From contig NZ_CP010945.1 in the NCBI RefSeq assembly GCF_000293885.2, positions 5,600,001 through 5,664,000 of the forward strand: 64,000 bases of DNA, read 5' to 3'. Position 1 is the first letter of the stretch. Each line of letters opens with the position of its first letter. Below the pieces are notes generated by a model. That model saw only the letters and a list, made by a program, of their open reading frames with translations. It had not been told where the DNA came from and made no database searches. A program made the translations under genes and the position numbers. The DNA comes from Pseudomonas fluorescens NCIMB 11764 (lineage in GTDB: Bacteria; Pseudomonadota; Gammaproteobacteria; Pseudomonadales; Pseudomonadaceae). Below are positions 17,163 through 25,664 of the stretch, one piece after another.

Positions 17163-17669
17163 ATGACGACGCAAACCGAAACCGCCATTCTGGCCGGCGG
17201 CTGCTTCTGGGGCATGCAGGATCTGCTGCGGCGCTACCCCGGCGTGCTGTCCACACGAGTGGGTTACTCAGGAGGCGATGTGCCGAATGCGACCTATCGC
17301 AACCACGGAAACCACGCGGAAGCGATCGAGATTGTGTTCGACCCGCAGCAGATCAGTTACCGCCAGATCCTCGAGTTTTTCTTCCAGATCCATGACCCGA
17401 CGACCCCGAATCGCCAAGGCAACGATGTCGGCGCCAGCTATCGCTCTGCCCTCTTCTACCTCAGCGACAAGCAGAGGGAGATTGCCGAAGACACCGTGGC
17501 TGACGTCGAAGCGTCTGGCCTCTGGCCTGGCAAAGTGGTCACCGAAATCACCCCGGCCGGACCATTCTGGGAAGCCGAACCGGAACACCAGGACTACCTC
17601 GAACGCCTGCCCGACGGCTACACCTGTCACTTCATCCGGCCAGGCTGGAAATTGCCCGTACGCGGGTAG
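17163..17669 (+). CDS. msrA: Peptide methionine sulfoxide reductase A
   Basis: 168 residues, cytoplasmic (no signal). The catalytic Cys14 sits in GGCFWGMQD; family motifs [21 protein letters not shown] and [20 protein letters not shown] follow. It reduces methionine-S-sulfoxide in proteins using thioredoxin. A further cysteine (YTCHF near the C-terminus) may serve as the resolving residue. This is a short MsrA compared with the 210-residue E. coli enzyme, and a second, longer copy is usual elsewhere in Pseudomonas chromosomes. GAGGGG lies 9 bp before the start. A terminator follows. Confidence 0.94.
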   Translation: MTTQTETAILAGGCFWGMQDLLRRYPGVLSTRVGYSGGDVPNATYRNHGNHAEAIEIVFDPQQISYRQILEFFFQIHDPTTPNRQGNDVGASYRSALFYLSDKQREIAEDTVADVEASGLWPGKVVTEITPAGPFWEAEPEHQDYLERLPDGYTCHFIRPGWKLPVRG

Positions 17670-17675
17670 TCACGC

Positions 17676-17712
17676 AACAGAGGCGGCTCGAATGAGCCGC
17701 CTCTGTTATTTC
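17676..17712 (+). terminator. Terminator after msrA
   Basis: AACAGAGGCGGCT and AGCCGCCTCTGTT pair around CGAATG; a weak T-tract follows. It can also serve the convergent isochorismatase-family gene. Confidence 0.88.
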
Positions 17713-17734
17713 ATGCCCGATCGCACGGTCTACC

Positions 17735-18463
17735 TCATGGGTTCCCGCGACCAAGAAACTCAAGCGTCTGCGCCGTGCTCCACAAGGCATTGGCGATGTA
17801 GCGATAGTTGATCAACGCCGCCAGATAACCATCGCCTTCAGGGGTTGTCGGGCCGGCCGTCGCGTCCCGAACCACCGCCACTTCGAAACCGAGTTCCAGC
17901 AGTTCACGAAGGTGCGACTCGACGCAGAGGTTCGCCGCCATGCCGGCCAGAATGATCTGCGAAACGCCATGTTTGCGCAGTTGCAGCGCCAGGTCGTTGG
18001 TTTCCGGGCCGTACACCTTGTGCGGTGAAGCGATAAGGGTTTTGCCATCAAGAATGTAGGGTTTGTACTCGGGCATGAAGTCGGCGCCGGAGTTTTCGAA
18101 ACCGTCGAGGCTCAACGGCCCCTTGCGATCAAACATGCAGATGCTGTGCATGACCTTCTCGAGCGGCCCGCCAAAATGCCAGTCGTGGTCACACGGATAG
18201 TAGTAATGCGGGGAAACCGCGACCGTGATGCCGGCACTCTTTGCTGCAGCAAACAGCTGGCCAATGTGCTTGACGGTATCGTGCTCGACAATGCTTTTGC
18301 CAAACACGGACCAGCTGACCCCCTCGGGGCTGAGAAAGTCGATTTGCGGATCGATCACCACCAGCGCGGCGCGGCTCAGGTCCAGTTTCATGCCGGGATC
18401 CGGCAAGGCCGGTTCCAGCGGGTCTGCGTACGGGGAGGCGATGTGAGGTGAGGGGTTGCTCAT
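17735..18463 (-). CDS. Isochorismatase-family cysteine hydrolase
   Basis: 242 residues from the ATG at 18463 (GGAG upstream). The catalytic triad of the family is present: Asp in VVIDPQIDF, Lys in ASPHKVYGPE, Cys180 in AANLCVESH. Members hydrolyse isochorismate, N-carbamoyl amides, nicotinamide and related compounds; the motif order fits an amidohydrolase rather than an EntB-type enzyme, as no carrier-protein domain follows. An N-terminal extension of about 40 residues precedes the fold. It is divergent from an AraC regulator, which likely controls it, and beyond that lies a NIPSNAP protein. The substrate is unknown. Confidence 0.9.
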   Translation of the reverse strand: MSNPSPHIASPYADPLEPALPDPGMKLDLSRAALVVIDPQIDFLSPEGVSWSVFGKSIVEHDTVKHIGQLFAAAKSAGITVAVSPHYYYPCDHDWHFGGPLEKVMHSICMFDRKGPLSLDGFENSGADFMPEYKPYILDGKTLIASPHKVYGPETNDLALQLRKHGVSQIILAGMAANLCVESHLRELLELGFEVAVVRDATAGPTTPEGDGYLAALINYRYIANALWSTAQTLEFLGRGNP

Positions 18464-18615
18464 GGCAGTAGACTCCAGTCGACAATCAGAAATAACGATA
18501 TCGCCATGGCGCCCCTGAGGGCCGTTGTCTACCATCGGCGAGAACTTCATCCTATTGCCGCGCACAGCTTCGCTTTTGCCAGGACGTGCAGAGTCTTTAC
18601 CCGGTCGTCCCTATC

Positions 18616-19497
18616 ATGGATATCCTCTCCGAGTTCTTCGAGCGCACCCATCTCCAGGGCCGGCTGTTCTTCTCCGGCCGGGTCGACGGCACGCTCGTGC
18701 TCGACAAACCACCGGGCATGGCGTTCATCCATGTCATCAGCCAGGGCGGTATCGACATGATTCAGCCCGGCCTGCCGAAGATATCGATTGCCGAGCCCAG
18801 CGTGCTGTTTTGCCCGAGCAGTTGCCGTTACCGGTTGCGTTCCAGTTCAGCACAGGGCGCCGAGCTGGTCTGCGCCTCTTTCCAGTTCGGACGCAACACG
18901 CTCCAGCCCTTCCCCCTCGGCCTCAAGGAAACGCTGGTATTTCCCATCAGCGGCCTGGAAAACATTGCTCCGGTGATCGGCTCGCTGATCGGCGAATTCC
19001 AGGATCAGGCACCCGGCAGAACCAAGGCACTCAACCTGTTGCTCGAATACATCTTCGTACTGCTGGTGCGACGCTCCGTCGTCGAGCAAAAGATTTCCAG
19101 CGGCCTGCTCTATGCCTTGCAGGACGGGCGCCTTGGCGCAGTGTTCAATCGCATTCACCAAGAGCCCGAAGCCGCCTGGACCGTGGAAAAACTGGCAGCG
19201 CTGGCCCACATGTCCCGCTCAAAATTCTCGGCGTACTTCACCCGGATCATGGAGGTCTCACCGATGGGCTACGTCACCGCGTGGCGAATGAAAGTCGCCC
19301 AGGACTTGCTGCGCGACGGTGTACAAATCAAAGTCATCGCTGCATCGGTCGGGTACAGTTCGCAAGCGTCGTTTTCCAGAACCTTCCTGAACGTGGTGGG
19401 CTCGCCCCCCGCCGAATGGCTCAAGCGTGATAGCCGTGAGGAGATTCCCCTGGTGGTGGCGCACGTGCAGCAAATCGCGTCGGACGACGCACTTTAA
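18616..19497 (+). CDS. AraC-family transcriptional regulator
   Basis: 293 residues from the ATG at 18616; a GTG at 18586 would add ten. The N-terminal 170 residues form a cupin-like sensor (MDILSEFFERTHLQGRLFF, a common beginning for the AraC-cupin_6 group). The C-terminal 100 residues hold two helix-turn-helix motifs: VEKLAALAHMSRSKFSAYFT and IKVIAASVGYSSQASFSRTF. It probably senses a small molecule and regulates the divergent isochorismatase-like gene (152-bp intergenic) and the NIPSNAP gene 35 bp downstream. Confidence 0.93.
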   Translation: MDILSEFFERTHLQGRLFFSGRVDGTLVLDKPPGMAFIHVISQGGIDMIQPGLPKISIAEPSVLFCPSSCRYRLRSSSAQGAELVCASFQFGRNTLQPFPLGLKETLVFPISGLENIAPVIGSLIGEFQDQAPGRTKALNLLLEYIFVLLVRRSVVEQKISSGLLYALQDGRLGAVFNRIHQEPEAAWTVEKLAALAHMSRSKFSAYFTRIMEVSPMGYVTAWRMKVAQDLLRDGVQIKVIAASVGYSSQASFSRTFLNVVGSPPAEWLKRDSREEIPLVVAHVQQIASDDAL

Positions 19498-19532
19498 AAT
19501 CGCTTGATCTTCCAGCCCAAGAGAGCAAAGAC

Positions 19533-19859
19533 ATGATCACTTGTTATCTGAAATATGTACTCGATCCCTACCAGATCGCAGCGTTCGAACACTATGGAAA
19601 GTTGTGGATTCCCCTCGTTGAAAAATTCGGCGGCCAGCATCACGGCTATTTCCTGCCGTCCGAAGGCGCGAACAATATCGCCATGGCGATGTTCAGCTTT
19701 CCAAGCCTTGCCGCGTATGAGCGTTATCGCCAGGACTCGATGAAAGATCCCGAGTGCATCGCGGCGTTCAAGTTCGCCGAAGAGACAAAATGCATCCTCA
19801 GTTATGAGCGCAGTTTCTTCAGGCCCGTATTTGGCGATCAGGCGCAGCAACCGGCCTGA
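19533..19859 (+). CDS. NIPSNAP-family protein
   Basis: 108 residues. The dimeric alpha-beta barrel pattern of NIPSNAP is visible: MITCYLKYVLDPYQIAAFEH, WIPLVEKFGGQHHGYFLP, FPSLAAYERYRQDSM, ERSFFRPV. Family members in bacteria often sit in catabolic clusters and may act as small oxygenases or isomerases, but most have no demonstrated activity. It follows the AraC gene closely and is probably coregulated with it and the isochorismatase-like gene. The VanX-like gene begins 40 bp after its stop. Confidence 0.88.
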   Translation: MITCYLKYVLDPYQIAAFEHYGKLWIPLVEKFGGQHHGYFLPSEGANNIAMAMFSFPSLAAYERYRQDSMKDPECIAAFKFAEETKCILSYERSFFRPVFGDQAQQPA

Positions 19860-19899
19860 TGTCGGTCGGCAGTGTGCAGCCCTACCCAGGAGAAATTGC

Positions 19900-21336
19900 A
19901 TGGGTTCCTCTTACAAAACCGCACGATCCTGGCTGCAATCTCTGCTGCTCCTGACTATCGTCATTCCCGCCATGACCAGCGCCGAGCCACGGCCCGAACA
20001 CATGGTCTATCTGCGCACGATCGCCCCCACCATCGAGCAGGACATCCGCTACGCCAGCGCCCACAACTTCACCGGTCATCCACTCGACGGGTACGCCGCC
20101 GCCGAGTGTCTGTTGACGCTGGATGCGGCTAAAGCGCTGGCACGGGTGCAGGCGTCATTGCAGGTGCAAGGCTATGGCTTGAAGGTGTTCGACTGTTATC
20201 GGCCCAGTCGTGCAGTCGCCGATATGGGCCGCTTCGCTTCCATGCCTGGCGACCCACGCAAGGCCGAGTTCTACCCACGCGTGGACAAGCAGGATTTCTG
20301 GCGCCTGGGGTATGTGGCACGGGTGTCGAACCACTCCCGCGGCTCCACCGTCGACCTGACACTCACCGGCCCGACAGCGATGCCCGCCGCAACCTGGTCA
20401 TCCTCGGCGACGCAGGTCGATTGCACAGCGCCCTATGCCCAGCGCTGGCACGACGGCGCGCTCGACATGGGCACCGGCTTCGACTGCTTCGATGAGCGGA
20501 CGCATACCGCCAACCCGACCATCAACGCGACCGCGAAGGACAATCGTCAGCGGCTAAGCCGTGCGATGGAAAAAGAAGGATTTTCCGGGTACTCGAAGGA
20601 GTGGTGGCACTTCACTTACACCGGCGCCGGAGCGCCGAACGAGGTCATGGATTTCCCGATTACACCGCTCAGCGCCAGCGAAGCGCTCGACGCCAGCCAT
20701 CAGCTGATTGTGGTCACCAGCAAAAACTGGGATGACATCCAGGGCACCGCCCAACGCTACGAACGGGACGGCAAAACCTTTCGAAAATCGGGTAATGCGT
20801 TTGCGGTCGTGGTCGGCAAAAACGGCATGGCCTGGGGCAAGGGCTTGAGCAGCGATGAGCCAGGCGACGGGCCGGTCAAACGTGAAGGTGACGGCAAAGC
20901 GCCGGCCGGGGTATTCAAGCTCGGTACGGCATTTGGCTACGACAACACGACCGAAACGAAACTGCCTTACCTCGCCTTGACGCCGGCCATCGAATGCGTC
21001 GACGACAGCCACTCCGCACGCTACAACGAACTGGTCGACGGCTCGAAGATCGCAAAGGACTGGAACAGCGCCGAACGCATGCGCAGCGAGGAAGGCTATC
21101 GCAAAGGCATTGTCATCGAGCACAACACACCGGCGTCCCCCGCCTCGGGCTCGTGCATTTTCTTCCACATCTGGCGCAGCCCGACCTCACCGACGGCGGG
21201 CTGCACGGCCATGGATCAGGCGGACATTTCCCGTTTGTTCGACTGGCTCGATCCTCGCCAGTCGCCCCTGCTGGTGCAAATGCCCGAGGCGCAATACGAA
21301 CACTTGCGTGAACGCTGGAATCTCCCGGAACGGTGA
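19900..21336 (+). CDS. Exported fusion: VanX-type D,D-dipeptidase + YkuD-like L,D-transpeptidase domain
   Basis: 478 residues from the ATG at 19900 (AGGAG 8 bp upstream). A signal peptide ends near SA-EP (residue 28). Residues about 35-245 are a D-Ala-D-Ala dipeptidase: DCYRPSRAV arginine motif, zinc ligands in SNHSRGSTVD, and EWWHFTYTG with catalytic Glu and ligand His. Residues about 250-475 match the COG3786-type YkuD fold: VVVGKNGMAWGKGL, KREGDGKAPAGVFKLGTAFGY, and the active site HIWRSPTSPTAGCTAMD with catalytic cysteine. Together they could trim and rejoin or recycle peptidoglycan peptides in the periplasm. The ATG is preferred to an upstream in-frame start because only it begins a signal peptide. 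Both active sites look intact. Confidence 0.88.
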   Translation: MGSSYKTARSWLQSLLLLTIVIPAMTSAEPRPEHMVYLRTIAPTIEQDIRYASAHNFTGHPLDGYAAAECLLTLDAAKALARVQASLQVQGYGLKVFDCYRPSRAVADMGRFASMPGDPRKAEFYPRVDKQDFWRLGYVARVSNHSRGSTVDLTLTGPTAMPAATWSSSATQVDCTAPYAQRWHDGALDMGTGFDCFDERTHTANPTINATAKDNRQRLSRAMEKEGFSGYSKEWWHFTYTGAGAPNEVMDFPITPLSASEALDASHQLIVVTSKNWDDIQGTAQRYERDGKTFRKSGNAFAVVVGKNGMAWGKGLSSDEPGDGPVKREGDGKAPAGVFKLGTAFGYDNTTETKLPYLALTPAIECVDDSHSARYNELVDGSKIAKDWNSAERMRSEEGYRKGIVIEHNTPASPASGSCIFFHIWRSPTSPTAGCTAMDQADISRLFDWLDPRQSPLLVQMPEAQYEHLRERWNLPER

Positions 21337-21340
21337 GGCA

Positions 21341-21799
21341 TCAGCCTTGCTTCAAATCGAGGCAATAGGTGTAGTAACCCGTTTCGCACACGTAGCCCAA
21401 TGATTCATACAAGCGTTGTGCGCCGTGATTGTCCGTGGCCGTTTCCAGCGTCATGCCTTTCGCGCCGGTGAGCAACGCGAAGGTCCGCGCGGTGTTCATC
21501 AGTTGCGTCCCGACCCCGCGGCCTCGGGCCGCGGGTGCGGTGAACAGGTCGCCGAGCAGCCAGGTGCGATGCGCGTCGATGGAGGAAAACGTCGGGAACA
21601 ACTGGACGAAACCCAGTGCTTCGCCGGTGGCGTCCTGGGCGAAGAAGATCACCGACTCATCCCGGGCGATGCGCTCGGCGATAAAGTCACGCGATTGCGT
21701 CAGGTTTGAGGGTTGGCCGTAGAAACCTCGATAGGCGTCGAACAGGCTGGCAACGTTGTCGAGGTGAGTGGCGTCGGCGCGATGAACCTGGACATCCAT
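21341..21799 (-). CDS. GNAT-family N-acetyltransferase
   Basis: 152 residues from the ATG at 21799, chosen because GGAG lies 9 bp upstream; a further ATG at 21814 lacks one. GNAT signatures: LFTAPAARGRGVGTQLMNTA (acetyl-CoA pyrophosphate loop, R/Q-x-x-G-x-G/A) and ETATDNHGAQRLYESLGY (motif B). It transfers acetyl from acetyl-CoA to an unknown amine. It ends 4 bp after the convergent VanX-fusion stop codon. No neighbours hint at its substrate. Confidence 0.9.
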   Translation of the reverse strand: MDVQVHRADATHLDNVASLFDAYRGFYGQPSNLTQSRDFIAERIARDESVIFFAQDATGEALGFVQLFPTFSSIDAHRTWLLGDLFTAPAARGRGVGTQLMNTARTFALLTGAKGMTLETATDNHGAQRLYESLGYVCETGYYTYCLDLKQG

Positions 21800-22177
21800 G
21801 GGAAGGGTCTCCATGAGACAACAGTGGTGTGTCGGGCAATGTCGATAAACGGCGTGACGATGACGCTGTAAACCGTCAGGTATCTGTCGTGATCCTGTTC
21901 ACCGGTGCCGAACCGGAGGGCTTCGGGTTTAGGCAAGAGCATCCACGACGGGCTCGCCTTCATCCAGGCAAGGTCATTGCCAATCACGCCGTAACCGAGA
22001 ACGGTTCTTGAGTGTAGTTCCGTTTCCGGGCGCTGCACGTCCCTTTGGAGTGAAGGGCAAGCTTCACGCCGCATAATTCCGTTCACATAGATCCGGGCCC
22101 GCGCTTAAGTGAACAGCATCGCCCTCGCCACAAGGTGTGTGGCTGACGTAAAGTCAGGGGACTTTCCGGAGTCCGAC
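21800..22177. other. Intergenic region with coding-like remnant
   Basis: 378 bp between divergent genes. About 21838-22010 reads on the minus strand as protein-like sequence (VLGYGVIGNDLAWM, then YLTVYSVIVTPFIDI) with about 70-75% G/C at third positions, but it has no ribosome binding site and would overlap the GNAT 5' end out of frame. I read it as a gene relic or a chance frame; no function is assigned. Confidence 0.4.
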
Positions 22178-22537
22178 ATGACCAAACCCGCGCCAACGAT
22201 CTACCTGTCCGATACATCTGACCGGGCGCTGTTCGATCGGATCGCCGATGAATTGAGGCAAGCACTCGACGGAACGTGGGTTGTACAGGCCAGCGGGCTG
22301 GACCAGCGTTATTGGGATCTGGAGGCCGAGGGGCAGGTCATCACGCTGCACCTGGAACATTACCTGGGGATCATGCTGCTGGTGGATGACGCCGATCCCG
22401 ACTGGGTGGCATCGGAACGCTTTCAGGCGTTGGTGCAGCGGTTGCAAGTGGGTGAGTTGCCGGCGATGGTGCCCTTGGATGCGCCATCGCCGGCAAGCCA
22501 GGTTCCTGTGAAAAAACGGTTCTGGCACTGGCGCTAG
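22178..22537 (+). CDS. Hypothetical soluble protein
   Basis: 119 residues from the ATG at 22178 (GGAG 7 bp upstream), which is preferred to an in-frame ATG at 22109 with no binding site. The sequence MTKPAPTIYLSDTSDRALFD, then WVVQASGLDQRYWDLEAEGQ and ITLHLEHYLGIMLLVDD looks like a small alpha-beta protein of about two repeats of strand-helix. There is no signal, membrane segment or cysteine. The last stretch KKRFWHWR is basic. I recognise no family. Its stop shares the CTAG at 22534-22537 with the convergent hydrolase. Confidence 0.75.
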   Translation: MTKPAPTIYLSDTSDRALFDRIADELRQALDGTWVVQASGLDQRYWDLEAEGQVITLHLEHYLGIMLLVDDADPDWVASERFQALVQRLQVGELPAMVPLDAPSPASQVPVKKRFWHWR

Positions 22538-23067
22538 AACGTGATGGCCGCCGCGGGCGTCGCGTCGATCCGCGTCACCGAGCCGGTCAAATGCGCCAGG
22601 TCCTTGTTGTGCTCGGCGATGATGTCTTCGGCGGCGAGGTTTCCATTGTCTACCGTGGAGTGAGCGTCAGCCGCCAGCACCACGTCGTACCCCAGTTTCA
22701 GCGCCTGACGCACGGTGGCGTTGACGCAATAATCGGTTTGCAAACCGCAGATGATCAGACGTTCGAAATCCTCCTTCGGCAGCAATTTTTGCAGATTGGT
22801 CTGGTAGAACGAATCCGGTGTGGTCTTGCGTACACGCCAATCCTTGGGCGAGACGTCCAGCCCCTCGGCCAGTTGCCAGCCTTTGGCGTTATGCGCCAAT
22901 GGGCTGCCCGCTTCCTCATGCTGGATCAGCACCACCGGAATCCCGGCCTGTCGGGCGCGGGTGCTGAGACCGTTGATGGCGTCGATGACACGCGCAATCT
23001 CGAAACATTTGTACTCGCCAGCACAGAGCGCCTGCTGGACGTCGATGATTAACAGTGCAGTGGACAT
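22534..23067 (-). CDS. Second isochorismatase-family hydrolase
   Basis: 177 residues from the ATG at 23067 (AAGGAAGGA upstream). The triad is complete: Asp in LLIIDVQQA, Lys in RVRKTTPDSFYQT, Cys114 in TDYCVNATVR with the preceding GLQ. The compact form and GLQTDYCVNA motif suit the YecD/YcaC-like nicotinamidase-related hydrolases rather than isochorismatase proper. It shares no close identity with the paralogue at 17735, judging by eye. The closing CTAG forms overlapping stops with the neighbouring gene, and the gene lies 70 bp upstream of the end of ggt. Confidence 0.88.
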   Translation of the reverse strand: MSTALLIIDVQQALCAGEYKCFEIARVIDAINGLSTRARQAGIPVVLIQHEEAGSPLAHNAKGWQLAEGLDVSPKDWRVRKTTPDSFYQTNLQKLLPKEDFERLIICGLQTDYCVNATVRQALKLGYDVVLAADAHSTVDNGNLAAEDIIAEHNKDLAHLTGSVTRIDATPAAAITF

Positions 23068-23136
23068 GATTCCTTCCTTGATCTGTCGGTAAGTCAGGGG
23101 ACAGAAAGTAAATCCGCCCTCCTGCGAACACAACCC

Positions 23137-24864
23137 TTAGTAACCCAGCGACAACCCGGTGTTGCGACGCGGATCGTTCGCCCCGTAGAAGCGGTTCTTG
23201 CCCACCGGTTTACCGTCCAGCGACGGCGCTCCGACCAGAATCGCCGCGATATGGTTGGCATCCTGCGGCCCGGCGAACTTATGTCCCCAGCTTTCAAGCA
23301 GCTTCACGGTGTCCGGACTGGTGGTGAAGGTTTCCAGGTTGGTCTCTTCCGGCAACCACTGCTGGTGGAAACGCGGCGCATCCACCGCTTCCTGGATGTT
23401 CATGCCGTAGTCGATCACGTTGAGGATGGTCAGCAAGGTCGCGGTGATGATGCGGCTGCCACCCGGCGTGCCGACCACCATGACGACTTTGCCATCCTTG
23501 GTGACAATGGTCGGGCTCATGGACGACAGCGGCGCCTTGCCCGGCGCGATGGCGTTGGCCTCGCCCTGCACCAGGCCGTACATGTTCGGCACGCCGATTT
23601 TCGAGGTGAAGTCGTCCATTTCATCGTTGAGGATGACCCCGGTCTTGCTGGCCATGACGCCAGCGCCGAACCAGTCGTTCAAGGTGTAGGTCACCGAGAC
23701 CGCGTTGCCCCATTTGTCGACGATCGAATAATGGGTGGTGTTGCTGCCTTCATGGGGCGCGACGCCGGGTTTGAGCTCGCGGGACACGCCGGCCTTTTGC
23801 GGATTGATGGCGGCGCGGATTTTGGTCGCGTAGTTTTTATCCAGCAGATGGGCGATCGGGTTTTTCACGAAATCCGGGTCGCCGAGGTAGCTGTTGCGGT
23901 CGACATACGCGTGGCGCATGGCTTCGATCTGGTAGTGCATGCCCTGCGCCGAGTGGTAGCCCAGGTCCTTCATCGGGTAACCGTCGAGGATGTTCATGAT
24001 CTCGCAGATCACTACGCCGCCGGAGCTTGGCGGCGGTGCCGAGACCACGTGGTAGCCACGGTAATCACACTCGATGGGCGCCAGTTCGCGGGTCTTGTAT
24101 TTGTCGAGATCGGCTTGGGTGATGATGCCCTTGTTGGCCTGGCTGGAAGTGACGATCGCGTCAGCCACCCACCCCTTGTAGAAGCCGTCGGCCCCCTTCT
24201 CGGAGATTTCCCGCAGGGTCTTGCCCAGGTCTTTTTGAACGAGTTTCTGCCCGACTTGCATCGGCTCGCCGTTGCTCAGGAAGATCGAGCCGGAATCCTT
24301 GATGTCCTTCTTGAACACGTCGGTGGCGTACTCCAGCAATTCGATATCGCCCTGCTCCAGTGTGAAACCGTTTTCAGCGAGCTTGATGGCCGGGGCGATC
24401 ACTTCCTTGCGCGGTTTGGTGCCGTACTTGCTCAGCGCCAGCTCCATGCCGGATACCGTGCCCGGCACGCCGACGGCGAGGTGGCCACGGGTGCTGAGAT
24501 CCGGCACGACATTGCCCTCTTTGTCGAGGTACATATCGGCAGTGGCGGCCAGCGGGGCTTTTTCGCGGAAGTCGAGGAAGGTCTTGCGCCCGTCCGCCAG
24601 TTGAATGGTCATGAAACCGCCGCCACCCAGGTTCCCCGCCGCGGGATACACCACCGCCAGCGCATACCCGACCGCGACCGCGGCATCGACGGCGTTGCCA
24701 CCGTTCTTGAGCACATCCACACCCACGTGGCTGGCCAGGTGCTGGGCGGTGACCACCATGCCGTTTTCGGCAGCGACAGGCGCGACGGAGGCCGCGTGGG
24801 CCATCAGGCAACTGAGCGCCAAGGAGGTCGCGATGAGCGATTTGGCAAAAGGTTCGAACTTCAT
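23137..24864 (-). CDS. ggt: Gamma-glutamyltranspeptidase precursor
   Basis: 575 residues from the ATG at 24864, with a signal peptide (MKFEPFAKSLIATSLALSCL MAHA). It autocleaves before Thr376 in SNTTHYSIVDKWGN, which becomes the N-terminal nucleophile of the small subunit. Conserved motifs GNLGGGGFMTI, GVPGTVSGMELALSKYG, DEMDDFTSK and SSMSPTIV are all present. It cleaves gamma-glutamyl bonds (glutathione, gamma-glutamyl peptides) in the periplasm, releasing glutamate. It could in principle handle gamma-glutamyl metabolites from the operon at 2666, though it is distant and exported. It is divergent from ogt. Confidence 0.96.
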   Translation of the reverse strand: MKFEPFAKSLIATSLALSCLMAHAASVAPVAAENGMVVTAQHLASHVGVDVLKNGGNAVDAAVAVGYALAVVYPAAGNLGGGGFMTIQLADGRKTFLDFREKAPLAATADMYLDKEGNVVPDLSTRGHLAVGVPGTVSGMELALSKYGTKPRKEVIAPAIKLAENGFTLEQGDIELLEYATDVFKKDIKDSGSIFLSNGEPMQVGQKLVQKDLGKTLREISEKGADGFYKGWVADAIVTSSQANKGIITQADLDKYKTRELAPIECDYRGYHVVSAPPPSSGGVVICEIMNILDGYPMKDLGYHSAQGMHYQIEAMRHAYVDRNSYLGDPDFVKNPIAHLLDKNYATKIRAAINPQKAGVSRELKPGVAPHEGSNTTHYSIVDKWGNAVSVTYTLNDWFGAGVMASKTGVILNDEMDDFTSKIGVPNMYGLVQGEANAIAPGKAPLSSMSPTIVTKDGKVVMVVGTPGGSRIITATLLTILNVIDYGMNIQEAVDAPRFHQQWLPEETNLETFTTSPDTVKLLESWGHKFAGPQDANHIAAILVGAPSLDGKPVGKNRFYGANDPRRNTGLSLGY

Positions 24865-25011
24865 GAGTCGGTCTCTTTTTGTTTTTAGGGTCGGTAAAAA
24901 ACAGAGAAAACGTGTCAAGAGCAGTACGCAGTATGGCTGGGATTGCGTATTGCGCCTCCCCAACGAGGCAGTATGCTTGTCCCCTGTTCACCCGTTTTGG
25001 AGTTCGCCGGC

Positions 25012-25533
25012 ATGACGTTTACCTTCACCACCCTGGCCTCTCCGGTCGGCGAATTGAAGCTGGTCGCGAACGGTGCAAGACTCGCGGCCATCCTCTGGGA
25101 AAACGACAAACCGAACCGTGTGCGGCTTGGCCCGCTCAGCGAAGCTCCGGACAACCCGATCCTGGTTCGCGCCCGGCAGCAGTTGACGGAATACTTTGCC
25201 GGCACACGAAATCGCTTCGACCTGGAACTGGATTTCACCGGGACTGATTTTCAAAAGAAGGTGTGGCAAGCGCTGTTGACCATTCCCTTCGGCGAAACGC
25301 GCAGCTATAGCCAGATTGCCGAGCAGATCGGCAACCCGAGCGCGGTTCGCGCGGTGGGTGCGGCGAATGGCAAGAACCCGATCTCGATTGTTGCGCCGTG
25401 TCATCGGGTGATTGGCGCCTCGGGGAAACTGACGGGGTTTGCGGGTGGGCTTGAGGCGAAGGAATTGTTGCTGACGCTGGAGGGATGCGAATGGTCGGGC
25501 GCCAACAGGATGGGCGATTTGTTTTCGAATTAA
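25012..25533 (+). CDS. ogt: Methylated-DNA-protein-cysteine methyltransferase
   Basis: 173 residues from the ATG at 25012; the frame upstream begins without a binding site. The acceptor Cys130 lies in VAPCHRVIG, with the helix-turn-helix region YSQIAEQIGNPSAVRAVGAA just before it. It removes methyl from O6-methylguanine in a suicide reaction. The N-terminal domain is of the Ogt type, without the Ada transcription-factor domain. It lies between ggt (divergent) and a REP element, apparently transcribed alone. Confidence 0.95.
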   Translation: MTFTFTTLASPVGELKLVANGARLAAILWENDKPNRVRLGPLSEAPDNPILVRARQQLTEYFAGTRNRFDLELDFTGTDFQKKVWQALLTIPFGETRSYSQIAEQIGNPSAVRAVGAANGKNPISIVAPCHRVIGASGKLTGFAGGLEAKELLLTLEGCEWSGANRMGDLFSN

Positions 25534-25542
25534 CGCCCGCTC

Positions 25543-25659
25543 CTTTGTGGCGAGGGAGCTTGCTCCCGCTCCAGTGCGCAGCACTGGCAAAATCCTGGAT
25601 AAGGCTGAAGATTTTGGGACCGCTCGCAGCCCGGCGCCAGCGAGCTCGCCACAGGGAGG
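25543..25659. repeat. Composite REP element (complete)
   Basis: 117 bp: TGTGGCGAGGGAGC-TT-GCTCCCGCT, then AGTGCGCAGCACT, a GATTTTGGGACCGCTCGCAGCC arm, and a closing GAGCTCGCCACAGGG. It is the complete counterpart of 9463-9563. Confidence 0.85.
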
Positions 25660-25664
25660 ATGAC

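Noticed and set aside
23137..24864. ggt as part of the gamma-glutamylation operon at 2666
   Set aside because: 18 kb away, exported to the periplasm, own divergent context; no linkage in sequence.
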